Notes under the pieces: generated by a model
Databases searched by the model: none
The model's input: only the letters and a program-made list of their open reading frames with translations
Told to the model about the DNA's origin: nothing
Assembly (NCBI RefSeq): GCF_016863515.1
Contig: NZ_BOPA01000003.1
Span: forward strand, 1-64,000
Reading direction: 5' to 3'
DNA: 64,000 nucleotides
Source of the DNA: Micromonospora gifhornensis
Lineage (GTDB): Bacteria; Actinomycetota; Actinomycetes; Mycobacteriales; Micromonosporaceae
Shown here: one piece after another, positions 36,246 through 44,975 of the stretch
Layout of the letters: every line of letters begins with the position of its first letter
Position numbering within the stretch: the stretch's first letter is position 1
Translations under genes and position numbers: made by a program

Positions 36246-36914
36246 TCAGAACTTGGGGGCGTCCGGCGCTTCGAGCAGACCGAGCCGCAGCGCGGTCATC
36301 AGCGCCTGGGCCCGGTTGGCCGCGCCGAGCTTCTCGTAGAGCTTGGAGATGTGCGTCTTCGCGGTCGACTCGCTGACGAACAGCTGCTTGGCGATGCCGG
36401 CCACGCTCATGCCGTCGGCGAGCAGCCGCAGCACCTGGCCCTCACGCGGCGACAGCTGCGGCCCGGACGGGGCGAGCCGGCGCTTCATCGCCTCGGCCAG
36501 GTCGGCGGCGGTGAAGGCGCTGGGGGAGGAGGCGGCGTGCCGGGCGGCGGCGACGACCTCGTCGGCCGGCGCGGTCTTCGGCACGAACGCGCTCGCCCCG
36601 GCCTCCAGGGCGCCGAAGAGCTGGTCGTCGCCCGCGTACATGGTGAGCACCACGATGCCCATCGACGCGCTGGACTTGCGCAGTGCGCGGGTGGCCTCCA
36701 GGCCGCTGCCGTCGGGCAGCCGCAGGTCCATGATCACCACGTCCGGCTGCAGCGCGCCGGCCTGCCGTACGCCCTCCGCCGCGGTGGCGGCCTCGCCCAC
36801 GACCTCGAACTGCCGGTCGCGCTCGAAGGCGTGCCGCAGGCCCTTACGGATCAAGTCGTGGTCGTCGACAAGGAGGACCTTGGTACGGGTAGCCGGTGTC
36901 GGACTTGTGGTCAT
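36246..36914 (-). CDS. NarL/LuxR-type response regulator
   Basis: The 222-residue protein has a receiver domain (about 12-130: LLVDDHDLIRKGL, VIMDLRLPDGSG with the phospho-acceptor Asp, VPKTAP with the conserved Lys) and a LuxR-type HTH (about 150-215: LSPREGQVLRLLADGMSVAGIAKQLFVSESTAKTH). ATG 36914 is used. It starts 7 bp after the histidine kinase stop and is its partner. Confidence 0.92.
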   Translation of the reverse strand: MTTSPTPATRTKVLLVDDHDLIRKGLRHAFERDRQFEVVGEAATAAEGVRQAGALQPDVVIMDLRLPDGSGLEATRALRKSSASMGIVVLTMYAGDDQLFGALEAGASAFVPKTAPADEVVAAARHAASSPSAFTAADLAEAMKRRLAPSGPQLSPREGQVLRLLADGMSVAGIAKQLFVSESTAKTHISKLYEKLGAANRAQALMTALRLGLLEAPDAPKF

Positions 36915-36921
36915 CCTCGGG

Positions 36922-38616
36922 TTACTCCCCTTCTGCTGCGGCGGCGCTACCGCGAAGGTTATCGCGCCGGGGTGACGAGCCGACCACCACCGCCACGGTC
37001 GTCCCACTGGGCTGACGTGGTCTGATCTCCAACCGGCCCCGGATACGTTCCGCCCTCTCGGCCATGATCGCAAGCCCATAGTGCCCGTCGGAACGTTTGT
37101 CACCTATGCCGTGACCGTCATCCGACACTTCGATCTGGGCGTACGGGGGATCCACCTCGCAGGTGACCCAGAGGTTGGTCGCCCCGGCGTGCTTACGGGC
37201 GTTGGTCACCGCCTCCTGGGCGATGCGCAGCAACTCGGCCTCGGTGGCGGCGGGCAGCCGGGCGGTGGACTCGTCGAGCGACAGGTGCACCCGCAGCCCG
37301 CCGGAGGCCCCGACGGTACGGGCGTACTCGGCGATCGCGGCGGCCAGACCGCCGTGCCGGTCCACCTCGCTGCGCAGCTCGAACAGGCTCAGCCGCAGCT
37401 CGGTGATGACCCGGGTGACCTCCTGGCGCAGGGTCCGCAGGCTCTCGGCGGTCTCCTCGGCGTCCTCGTGCACGGTGGCCAGCGCGTTGTCGATGCCGTA
37501 GCCGACCATCACCAGTTCCTGGGCCACCCCGTCGTGGATCTCCCGGGCCAGTCGCTGCCGTTCCTCGTTGGTGGCCAGCGACCGCACCTCGTCGAAGAGC
37601 AGGGCGGCCTCCAGCCGCAGCGCCGCCGGCCCGGTCAGCCCGGTCACCTCGGCCGTCACCGGCGACGGGTAGGCGTGCGCGGCGTCGGCCTCCAGCACCA
37701 CCAGGCCGACCGTGCGGACCCCGGCGACCAGCGGCACGATCAACGCCGACACGTCCCCACCACGGTGGGAGCGGGACTGGGAACGGGCCGCGGTCTGCGG
37801 CTGCTGACTGGCCCAGGCGTCGGCGATGGCCGAGTCGGCGTCGAGTGTGGTCTCCCAGTCGACCCGGTCCGCACCGATCTGGGCGAGCACCACCAGTCGC
37901 CCGCCGCCGCTGGCGGAGAGCACCGCCCCCCGGTCGGTGCGGGCCACCGTGCGCAACTCCTCCAGCAGATGCTCGGAGATGCCACCCGGGTCCAGGGTCG
38001 CGCCGGGCAGTTGGCGGGCGACGGTACGCAGCTGGGTCAGCAGCCGGGTCGCCTCCGCGTACGGCTGGGGTTTGGTGTCCTGCCGCAGTTGCATCACCCG
38101 GTGCAGCGTCTGCGCCGCGTAGAGACCGAGCACGGCCAGGATCAGCCACTGGGCGCAGACCGCGAGGTACCCCGTCTGGGTCACCTGCCGCGCTCCGCCG
38201 ACCTCGGTGAACGCGCCGGTGATCAGCAGGGTGGCCGCGACCGTCGCGATCAGCAGGGCACCCTCGCGGAAGCGGCGTCGCAACGCGGTGACCGTCACCG
38301 GCACCGCCAGGTACGGCAGCACCGCGGAGGCGCCCAGCCCGTCGATGTGCCCGCCGATGGTGGCGACCGCCGCGACCTGACTCGCCGCCAGGCCGAGCAC
38401 CACCACCTCCGCCATCCGGCTGATCGGTCCGATCAGCCAGTGCTCGGGGGCCATCGACGCGGGCAGACCGGCGACCGCGAGCAGCACGATCCACCAGAGC
38501 TGGGTCAGGTCACGGGTGGCGAGCAGGGTCAGGACGGCGACCAGTGCGAGCACGACCACCCGGGTCGCCGAGGCGAGCGGATGGGAGCGGGCCAGGGCGG
38601 TTGTCGAGGCGGACAC
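36922..38616 (-). CDS. Membrane sensor histidine kinase (NarL-type, HisKA_3)
   Basis: The 564-residue protein has about six N-terminal membrane segments (20-170), a GAF-like domain (about 200-340), a HisKA_3 dimerisation site with REIHDGVAQELVM (phospho-His) and an HATPase domain (AQEAVTNARKHAGATNLWV, DDGHGIG). GTG 38616 starts 14 bp after the fadD15 stop. There is no Shine-Dalgarno; a TACCAT hexamer sits 7 bp upstream, which fits a leaderless start. The ligand is unknown. Confidence 0.9.
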   Translation of the reverse strand: MSASTTALARSHPLASATRVVVLALVAVLTLLATRDLTQLWWIVLLAVAGLPASMAPEHWLIGPISRMAEVVVLGLAASQVAAVATIGGHIDGLGASAVLPYLAVPVTVTALRRRFREGALLIATVAATLLITGAFTEVGGARQVTQTGYLAVCAQWLILAVLGLYAAQTLHRVMQLRQDTKPQPYAEATRLLTQLRTVARQLPGATLDPGGISEHLLEELRTVARTDRGAVLSASGGGRLVVLAQIGADRVDWETTLDADSAIADAWASQQPQTAARSQSRSHRGGDVSALIVPLVAGVRTVGLVVLEADAAHAYPSPVTAEVTGLTGPAALRLEAALLFDEVRSLATNEERQRLAREIHDGVAQELVMVGYGIDNALATVHEDAEETAESLRTLRQEVTRVITELRLSLFELRSEVDRHGGLAAAIAEYARTVGASGGLRVHLSLDESTARLPAATEAELLRIAQEAVTNARKHAGATNLWVTCEVDPPYAQIEVSDDGHGIGDKRSDGHYGLAIMAERAERIRGRLEIRPRQPSGTTVAVVVGSSPRRDNLRGSAAAAEGE

Positions 38617-38623
38617 GTGACGG

Positions 38624-38629
38624 ATGGTA
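38624..38629 (-). promoter_or_regulatory. -10-like TACCAT for a leaderless histidine kinase transcript
   Basis: On the minus strand TACCAT lies 7 bp before GTG 38616 and directly follows the fadD15 stop codon. TANNNT at this distance from a start codon without Shine-Dalgarno is the mark of leaderless actinobacterial genes. Confidence 0.45.
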
Positions 38630-38630
38630 G

Positions 38631-40430
38631 TCAGCCGCGGTAGATGTCTGCGATTTCCGCCGCGTACGACTTGTGGACGACTTGACGCTTGACCTTCATC
38701 GACGGGGTCAATTCGCCGGTGGCCTCGGTGAAGTCCTGCGGCAGGATGCGGAACACCTTGATCGCCTCGGCCTTGGAGACCGACTGGTTGGCCAGGTCCA
38801 CCGCGCCCTGGATCTCCGCGCGCAGCCCGTCGTGCTCGCGCAGCGTCTCGACGCTTGTGTCGGCGGGCAGGCCGACCGACTCCAACCAGGCCGGTAGCGC
38901 CTCCTCGTCGAGGGTGATCAACGCGGCGATGAACGGCTGTCGGTCGCCCACCACGACGCACTGGCTGATCAGTCGGTGGGCCCGTACCTGGTCCTCCAGC
39001 ACGGCCGGGGCGACGTTCTTGCCGCTGGCCGTCACGATGATCTCCTTCTTCCGACCGGTGATGGTCAGATAGCCGTCACCGTCCAGCGAACCGAGGTCGC
39101 CGGTGCGGAACCAGCCGTCGGAGCTGATCGCCTCGGCGGTGGCCTCGTCGTTGCGCCAGTACCCCTGGAAGACGATGTCACCGGCGATGAGGACCTCGCC
39201 GTCGTCGGCGATCCGGATGGTCACCCCGGGCAGCGGCCGACCGACCGTACCGATGCGGGTGAAGCCCGGCAGGTTCGCCGACGCCGCCGGGGAGGTCTCG
39301 GTGAGGCCGTACCCCTCGCAGACCGGCACTCCGACGCCCCGGAAGAAGTGGCCCAACCGGGCGCCGAGCGGCGCCCCGCCGGAGATCGCGTCCCGGCAGC
39401 GCCCGCCGAGCGCGGCCCGCAGCTTGCCGTAGACCAGCTTGTCGAAGAGCGCGTGCTGGACCCGCAGCGCCAGGCCCGGCCCGGCGGAGGTCTCCAGTGC
39501 CTCGCTGTAGGCGATGGCGACCGCCTCGGCCCGGGCGAAGATCTTGCCCTTGCCGGCGGCCTCGGCCTTCTGCTTCGCGCCGTTGTAAACCTTCTCGAAG
39601 ACCCGCGGTACGGACAGCACGAAGGTGGGTTTGATCTCTTGCAGCTCGGGGACCAGGTTCTTGACGTCCGAGCAGTGCGTCATGGTGGCCCGGGCCTGCA
39701 CCACGCCGATCTGGATGAGCCGGGCGAAGGCGTGCGCCAGCGGCAGGAAGAGCAGCGTGGAGGCGTTCGGGCCGAACAGGTTCGGCAGCACCGGCACCGC
39801 GTTGGCGATGTCGGAGTACATGTTGCGGTGGGTGAGCACGCAGCCCTTGGGGCGGCCGGTGGTGCCGCTGGTGTAGATGATCGTCGCGATGTCCACCGAC
39901 CGCAGCCCGGCGCGCCGTTGCTCGATCTCGGCGGGCTCCACCGTGCTGCCCGTGGTCTTCAGCTCGTCGATCCCGCCGAGGTCGATCTGCCACAGGTGTG
40001 CCAGCTCGGGCAGCCGGTCGCGGACGCCGGCCACCAGGGTGGCGTGCGCGGTGGACTCCACCACGGCGGCCACCGCGCCGGAGTCGGCCAGGATCCAGGC
40101 GGCCTGTTCGGCGCTGGAGGTCTCGTAGACCGGCACGGTCACCGCACCGGCGGCCCAGATCGCGTAGTCGACAAGCGTCCACTCGTAGCGGGTCCGGCTC
40201 ATCAGCGCGACCCGGTCACCGGGCCGGACGCCGGCGGCGACCAGGCCGCGGGCGACCGCGACGACCTCGTCGCGGAACTGGCGGCAGGTGACGTCCACCA
40301 GGCCGCCCTGGGAGTCGCGGCGGATGAACTGCACCGCGTCCGGCGCGACCTCGGCGTTCTCCCAGACGGGATCGGTGAGGTTGGCCGAGTCGCCGACGGT
40401 GACGATCGGCGGGACGGAGAACTCGCGCAC
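38631..40430 (-). CDS. fadD15: Long-chain fatty-acid-CoA ligase (FadD15 type)
   Basis: The 599-residue AMP-forming enzyme has TIIYTSGTTGRPKGCVLTH (P-loop), EGYGLTETSP, GWFRTGDLG and ITGRKKEIIVTASGKNVAP. It closely resembles M. tuberculosis FadD15 (Rv2187) in length and sequence as I know it (SATRYEW/SRTRYEW, GGAPLGARLGHF). It activates fatty acids with ATP and CoA. GTG 40430 (VREFSVPP) has GGGAG five bases upstream; the longer frame to 40523 is rejected. It is divergent from the SRPBCC gene, as in mycobacteria. Confidence 0.92.
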   Translation of the reverse strand: MREFSVPPIVTVGDSANLTDPVWENAEVAPDAVQFIRRDSQGGLVDVTCRQFRDEVVAVARGLVAAGVRPGDRVALMSRTRYEWTLVDYAIWAAGAVTVPVYETSSAEQAAWILADSGAVAAVVESTAHATLVAGVRDRLPELAHLWQIDLGGIDELKTTGSTVEPAEIEQRRAGLRSVDIATIIYTSGTTGRPKGCVLTHRNMYSDIANAVPVLPNLFGPNASTLLFLPLAHAFARLIQIGVVQARATMTHCSDVKNLVPELQEIKPTFVLSVPRVFEKVYNGAKQKAEAAGKGKIFARAEAVAIAYSEALETSAGPGLALRVQHALFDKLVYGKLRAALGGRCRDAISGGAPLGARLGHFFRGVGVPVCEGYGLTETSPAASANLPGFTRIGTVGRPLPGVTIRIADDGEVLIAGDIVFQGYWRNDEATAEAISSDGWFRTGDLGSLDGDGYLTITGRKKEIIVTASGKNVAPAVLEDQVRAHRLISQCVVVGDRQPFIAALITLDEEALPAWLESVGLPADTSVETLREHDGLRAEIQGAVDLANQSVSKAEAIKVFRILPQDFTEATGELTPSMKVKRQVVHKSYAAEIADIYRG

Positions 40431-40576
40431 CTGCACTCCCTCGTGCTTGCACTGGCCGGTCGGGGTGCCACCGGCGGGTCTGCTCATCTCGAAACCTACC
40501 TGCCCTGCCGCTGACGAGCACATCGCAGGTGGGGCGGCGCGGCACGACCGGCTCCCGGGACGGGTAGCCTCCCCCC

Positions 40577-41032
40577 ATGGCGGACTCCTCCACCCAGTCG
40601 ATCACCATTGCCGCGTCACCGGACCAGGTGGCGGCGGTCATCTGTGACTTCCCGAGCTATCCCCGGTGGACCGACGCGATGCGCGAGGTCGAGGTCATCG
40701 AGGAGTACGAGGACGGTTACGCCAGCCAGGTCCGTTTCGTCCTGGACGCCGGCGTGCTGGCCGACGAGTACGTGCTGGAGTACGCCTACGCCGAGGACCT
40801 GTCCCGCATCGAGTGGCACCTGGTGACGCCGTCGAAGATGCAGAAGCTCCAGCGCGGGTCGTACGACCTGGTCGGCAATGCCGACGGGAGCACCACCGTG
40901 ACCTACACCCTGGAGGTGGAACTCGCGGTCGGGATGCTCGGAATGTTCCGCCGCAAGGCCGAAAAGATGATCATGGACACCGCGTTGAAGCAGCTCAAGC
41001 GCCGGGTAGAAGCAACTGGTTCGGCGCAGTGA
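40577..41032 (+). CDS. SRPBCC (START-like) family protein
   Basis: The 151-residue protein has a polyketide cyclase/dehydrase-like fold: SITIAASPDQVAAVICDFPSYPRWTDAMREVEV at the start and ALKQLKRRVEA at the end. It should bind a hydrophobic ligand. It is divergent from fadD15, matching Rv2185c near Rv2187 in M. tuberculosis, so a lipid ligand is plausible (inference). Confidence 0.87.
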   Translation: MADSSTQSITIAASPDQVAAVICDFPSYPRWTDAMREVEVIEEYEDGYASQVRFVLDAGVLADEYVLEYAYAEDLSRIEWHLVTPSKMQKLQRGSYDLVGNADGSTTVTYTLEVELAVGMLGMFRRKAEKMIMDTALKQLKRRVEATGSAQ

Positions 41033-41072
41033 CGCGTCCGGCGACGCGGTCGCCACGGTAGAGGAGCCCACG

Positions 41073-41747
41073 ATGGGTGCAACGGATCCAGGTTCGGCCC
41101 GACAGGAGGCGGAGCGGCTGGTCGCCACTCTGCTGGCCAGCGCGCGGTTGGCCGCCGGCAACCCCGGTACAGGGCCGCTGGGCTCACTGAGCGGGATCAT
41201 GACCAGTGTCCTCGGTCACAGCGACTCGGACGAGGCGTCCGGAGCGGCAGCCGGCCCGGGTTTCGCCACTGGTGCGGCGGAATGCTGCGTCTGTCCGGTC
41301 TGCCGGGGAATCGCCGCGTTACGCGATCCGAGTCCGGAATTCGCCGAGAGGTTGGCCACCGGCGCGGGCGATCTGGCCGCCGGACTGGCGAGCTTTCTGC
41401 GGGCCTTCGCCCCGCCCGAGACGTCCGACGACCCCTCCAGCGGCCCGGGTGGGGACCCGGACAGCGACCACGTGTGGCGCGAGGCGACCCGTACCGGGCA
41501 TGATTCTCAGCCGGCACCGGATCGGCACGTCTGGACCGCCGCGACGCGAGCGGAAGAGGGTGCCGTCCCGGCCGTCCCGCCCGTCGATGCCGCCGGGCCG
41601 GTCGCGGACGCCGTAGGCCCGACGCCGGAGACCGGCCGCCCGGTGGTGCCCGCCTCACGGACGCCGGACGGCGAGCGCCGGACCGCGTCGGAGGCCGCGG
41701 CGCCCACCAGCGCCGAGCAGCAGGGCGCAGCAGGCGACGAAGCCTGA
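41073..41747 (+). CDS. Uncharacterised protein with CCVCPVC motif, next to glucokinase
   Basis: The 224-residue protein has a helical N-terminus (1-50), a cysteine cluster ECCVCPVCRGIAALRD (about 70-85) and helix FAERLATGAGDLAAGLASFLRAF, then a long acidic, Pro/Ala-rich disordered tail (about 115-224). In Streptomyces coelicolor the gene just upstream of glkA (SCO2127) encodes a small protein reported to affect glucose repression; this gene holds the same position, but homology is not tested. The Cys cluster could bind metal or be redox active (inference). Confidence 0.7.
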   Translation: MGATDPGSARQEAERLVATLLASARLAAGNPGTGPLGSLSGIMTSVLGHSDSDEASGAAAGPGFATGAAECCVCPVCRGIAALRDPSPEFAERLATGAGDLAAGLASFLRAFAPPETSDDPSSGPGGDPDSDHVWREATRTGHDSQPAPDRHVWTAATRAEEGAVPAVPPVDAAGPVADAVGPTPETGRPVVPASRTPDGERRTASEAAAPTSAEQQGAAGDEA

Positions 41748-41815
41748 TCTCAGGACGACCCGCACCACCGGCCAGGGCAGGTACGCGCGGGGCACAGCAG
41801 AGGGGAGTGGCAGCG

Positions 41816-42763
41816 GTGACGCTGACCATCGGAGTCGACGTGGGTGGCACGAAGGTGGCCGGTGGTGTCGTCGACGACACCGGCACGGTGCTGGTGCAGA
41901 CCCGACGGGACACCCCCGCCGACGACGTGGGCAAGACCCGCGACGTCATCACCGAACTGGTCACCGAACTGGCCGCCGGGCACGACATCCAGGCGGTCGG
42001 CATCGGCGCGGCCGGGTGGATCGACGCCAGCCGCTCCACCGTGCTCTTCGCCCCGAACCTGGCCTGGCGGGACGAGCCGCTGCGGGCGTACGTCAGCGCG
42101 GCGGTCGGCCTGCCGGTGATCGTCGAGAACGACGGCAACGTGGCCGCCTGGGCGGAGTTCCGCTACGGCGCGGCCCGCAACGCCGACGACTCGATGGTCA
42201 TGTTCACCATCGGCACCGGCGTCGGCGGTGGCATCGTGCTCGGCGGTGACCTGGTCCGGGGTGCCAACGGCATCGCCGCCGAACTGGGTCACATGCTCAC
42301 CGTCCCGGACGGGCACCAGTGCGGCTGCGGTCGGCTCGGCTGCATCGAGCAGTACGCCAGCGGCAGCGCCCTGGTCCGCTTCGCCCGCGCTGCGGCCCGG
42401 CAGGAGCCGCAGCGGGCCACCGCGCTGCTGGAACTCGCCGACGGCGAGGCCGAGGCGATCACCGGCCCGATGGTGACCGCCGCGGCCAAGAGCGGCGACC
42501 CGGTCTCCGCCGAGGCGTTCGCCCAGGTCGGGCGCTGGCTCGGCACCAGCATGGCGGACATGGCGCAGATGCTCGACCCGCAGGTGCTTGTCGTCGGCGG
42601 TGGCGTCATCGACGCCGGCGAGCTGCTGATGGGCCCGACCCGGCGGTCGTACGCCGAGTCACTCGCCCAACGCAGCCGACTGCCGGTGGCCGAGATCCGC
42701 CCCGCGGAGCTGGGCAACGCCGCCGGGGTCATCGGCGCGGCAGACCTGGCCCGGCGGATCTGA
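41816..42763 (+). CDS. glk: ROK-family glucokinase
   Basis: The 315-residue protein starts MTLTIGVDVGGTKVAGGVV (ATP-binding) and has ENDGNVAAWAEFRYG with the catalytic Asp, and the ROK zinc motif GHQCGCGRLGCIEQYASG. It phosphorylates glucose and, in Streptomyces, the related GlkA also mediates carbon catabolite repression. GTG 41816 is preferred over GTG 41807 because GAGGGGAG then has proper spacing. The EEP gene follows after one base. Confidence 0.92.
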   Translation: MTLTIGVDVGGTKVAGGVVDDTGTVLVQTRRDTPADDVGKTRDVITELVTELAAGHDIQAVGIGAAGWIDASRSTVLFAPNLAWRDEPLRAYVSAAVGLPVIVENDGNVAAWAEFRYGAARNADDSMVMFTIGTGVGGGIVLGGDLVRGANGIAAELGHMLTVPDGHQCGCGRLGCIEQYASGSALVRFARAAARQEPQRATALLELADGEAEAITGPMVTAAAKSGDPVSAEAFAQVGRWLGTSMADMAQMLDPQVLVVGGGVIDAGELLMGPTRRSYAESLAQRSRLPVAEIRPAELGNAAGVIGAADLARRI

Positions 42764-42764
42764 G

Positions 42765-43475
42765 GTGACCGACGCCCACTCCGGCGTGCCGCTGCGCGTC
42801 GTGTCGTACAACGTGCACGGCCAGCGTGACGACGTCGCCGCGCTGGCCACGGTCGTCCGCCAGCTGGCACCCGACGTCCTGATCGTCCAGGAGGGGCCGC
42901 GCCGGTTCGGTTGGCGCGCGAAGTCGGCCACGCTGGCCGCCTCGTTCGGTCTCGTGGTCGCCGCCGGCGGGTTGCCGGCGCTGGGCAACCTGCTCCTGGT
43001 CAGCCTGCGGGTACGGGTGACCGGGGTGCGGCACCAACGCTTCCCGCTGACCCCCGGCCGGCACCTGCGCGGTGCCGCGTACGCCGACTGCGTGGTGGGG
43101 GGCCCGGCCCGCTTCACGGTGGCCGGCTCGCACCTGGCAACCGACCCGGTCGAGCGGCCCGACCAGGCGAAACTGTTCAAGCGGGAGTTGGACGTCGCGC
43201 CGTTGCCGGTGATCGCGGCGGCCGACCTCAACGAGGAACCGGGCGGCCCGGCCTGGCACACCGTCGCGCACGGACTGACCGACGCGGCGGTGGCGGCGGA
43301 CCGGGCCGACCGGCTCACCTACTCCTGCGCCGACCCTCGGCGGCGCATCGACGGGGTCTTCGTGGACCCTCGGATCACCGTTGTCGACTACGACGTGCTG
43401 GACACCCCGCTGAGCCGCCGCGCCAGCGACCATTTTCCGATCGTCGTCGACCTGCTCCTACCCGTCGCGGACTGA
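42765..43475 (+). CDS. Endonuclease/exonuclease/phosphatase (EEP) family hydrolase
   Basis: The 236-residue protein has the EEP metal-site motifs VVSYNVHG, VLIVQEGP, AGSHLATDP, AAADLNEEPGGPAW and RASDHFPIVVDL. Members hydrolyse phosphodiesters in nucleic acids, lipids or inositol phosphates; the substrate is not determinable. GTG 42765 comes one base after the glucokinase stop, so the two are co-translated. Confidence 0.88.
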   Translation: MTDAHSGVPLRVVSYNVHGQRDDVAALATVVRQLAPDVLIVQEGPRRFGWRAKSATLAASFGLVVAAGGLPALGNLLLVSLRVRVTGVRHQRFPLTPGRHLRGAAYADCVVGGPARFTVAGSHLATDPVERPDQAKLFKRELDVAPLPVIAAADLNEEPGGPAWHTVAHGLTDAAVAADRADRLTYSCADPRRRIDGVFVDPRITVVDYDVLDTPLSRRASDHFPIVVDLLLPVAD

Positions 43476-43568
43476 GCTGCGGCGCTCGGACGGGCTGGAC
43501 ATACCGCGCGGATGTGGAGAGGATTTCGCGCGACCCGGCAGGCGTGCCGAGACGAAGGAGACCCCCCG

Positions 43569-44975
43569 GTGCCCACCCCCACCGAGCACGGCCGGCCCGA
43601 TGCGGAGACGACCACACTGGCTCGCAGCCACGACGGTCGCCCGATCGCCGACCGGGGCGACACCGTCTGCGTCATCGGCGCCGGAGCCAGCGGCCTGACC
43701 GCCATCAAGAACCTCGCCGAGCACGGCTTCGGTGTCGACTGCTACGAGCGGGAGACCGGCATCGGCGGTGCCTGGAACTGGCGGCACGACCGCAGCCCGG
43801 TGTACGCCAGCACCCACCTGATCTCGTCGCGGCCGTTCACGCAGTTCCCCGACTTCCCGATGCCGGACGACTGGCCGGACTATCCGCACCACAGCCAGCT
43901 GCTGTCCTATTTCGAGCGCTACGCCGACCACTTCGACCTGCGCCGACACATCTGGTTCGGCACCGAGGTGGTGCGCATCGAGCCGGTCGACGGCGACCGG
44001 TGGGACGTCACCACCCGCAGCACCGGCGGCTACGGCCCCGAACGCACCTCCCGGTACGCCGCCGTGCTGATCGCCAACGGGCACAACTGGTCGCCGAAGC
44101 TGCCCCGCTACGACGGGTTGGAACAGTTCCGGGGCGAGGTCATGCACGCCTCGTCCTACAAGGACCCGGCGCAGCTGCGCGGCAAGCGGGTGCTGGTGGT
44201 GGGCGCCGGCAACACCGGCTGCGACATCGCCGTGGAGGCCGCCCAGCAGGCCTCACACTGCTGGCACTCCACCCGCCGGGGCTACTGGTACGCCCCCAAG
44301 TACGTCTTCGGTCGTCCGGCCGACCAGGTCAACGACACCCTGCTGGCGCTGCGGGTGCCGCTGCGAGCGCGCCAGTGGCTCTACCACCGCACGTTGCGGC
44401 TGACCGTCGGCGACCTGACCCGCTTCGGCCTGCCCGCACCGGACCACCGGGTGTACGAGACCCACCCGATCGCCAACAGCCAGCTGGTCTACCACGTCGG
44501 CCACGGCGCGATCACCCCGGTGCCGGACGTCGCGCGGCTGCATCCGCACTCGGTGGAGTTGACCGACGGTCGGCAGATCGACCCGGAGCTTGTCGTCTTC
44601 GCCACCGGCTACCTGCCGCGCTTCGAGTTCCTGGACGCGAAGATCCTCGGTGACGACGAGGGTGTGGGACGCCCCCGGTTGTGGCTCAACGCGTTCGTGC
44701 CGAACCATCCGACCCTCGCCGTCGCCGGCCTGCTCCAGCCGGACTCCGGCCTGTTCCCGCTGGTGCACTGGCAGGCGGTGCTGTTCGCCCGGCTGCTGCA
44801 CACCCGCCTCACCCGCCCGGACCGGGCCGACGCCTTCGCGGGCCGGGTTTCGGCGGGCGCGGGCGAGCGCTACTCGGGACGGGTCAAGGACTCGACCCGG
44901 CACTGGTTCGAGGTCGGCCACGTCGACTACCTGCGCGCCCTGGAGCGTGCGCTGCGTGACCTGGAGGGCAAGTGA
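43569..44975 (+). CDS. Flavin-containing monooxygenase (class B)
   Basis: The 468-residue protein has an FAD site (VCVIGAGASGLTAIKNL), an NADP site (VLVVGAGNTGCDIAVEAA) and the FMO fingerprint FRGEVMHASSYKD (FxGxxxHxxxY). The Tyr at the end of the fingerprint favours FMO over Baeyer-Villiger enzymes, which carry Trp. It oxygenates N, S or carbonyl substrates with NADPH and O2. GTG 43569 has AAGGAG eight bases upstream. It overlaps the following hydrolase gene. Confidence 0.9.
   Translation: MPTPTEHGRPDAETTTLARSHDGRPIADRGDTVCVIGAGASGLTAIKNLAEHGFGVDCYERETGIGGAWNWRHDRSPVYASTHLISSRPFTQFPDFPMPDDWPDYPHHSQLLSYFERYADHFDLRRHIWFGTEVVRIEPVDGDRWDVTTRSTGGYGPERTSRYAAVLIANGHNWSPKLPRYDGLEQFRGEVMHASSYKDPAQLRGKRVLVVGAGNTGCDIAVEAAQQASHCWHSTRRGYWYAPKYVFGRPADQVNDTLLALRVPLRARQWLYHRTLRLTVGDLTRFGLPAPDHRVYETHPIANSQLVYHVGHGAITPVPDVARLHPHSVELTDGRQIDPELVVFATGYLPRFEFLDAKILGDDEGVGRPRLWLNAFVPNHPTLAVAGLLQPDSGLFPLVHWQAVLFARLLHTRLTRPDRADAFAGRVSAGAGERYSGRVKDSTRHWFEVGHVDYLRALERALRDLEGK

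Noticed and set aside
36922..38961. Histidine kinase frame extended to 38961
   Set aside because: The extension overlaps fadD15 and has no homology-like sequence; GTG 38616 with a -10-like hexamer gives the normal N-terminal membrane segment.
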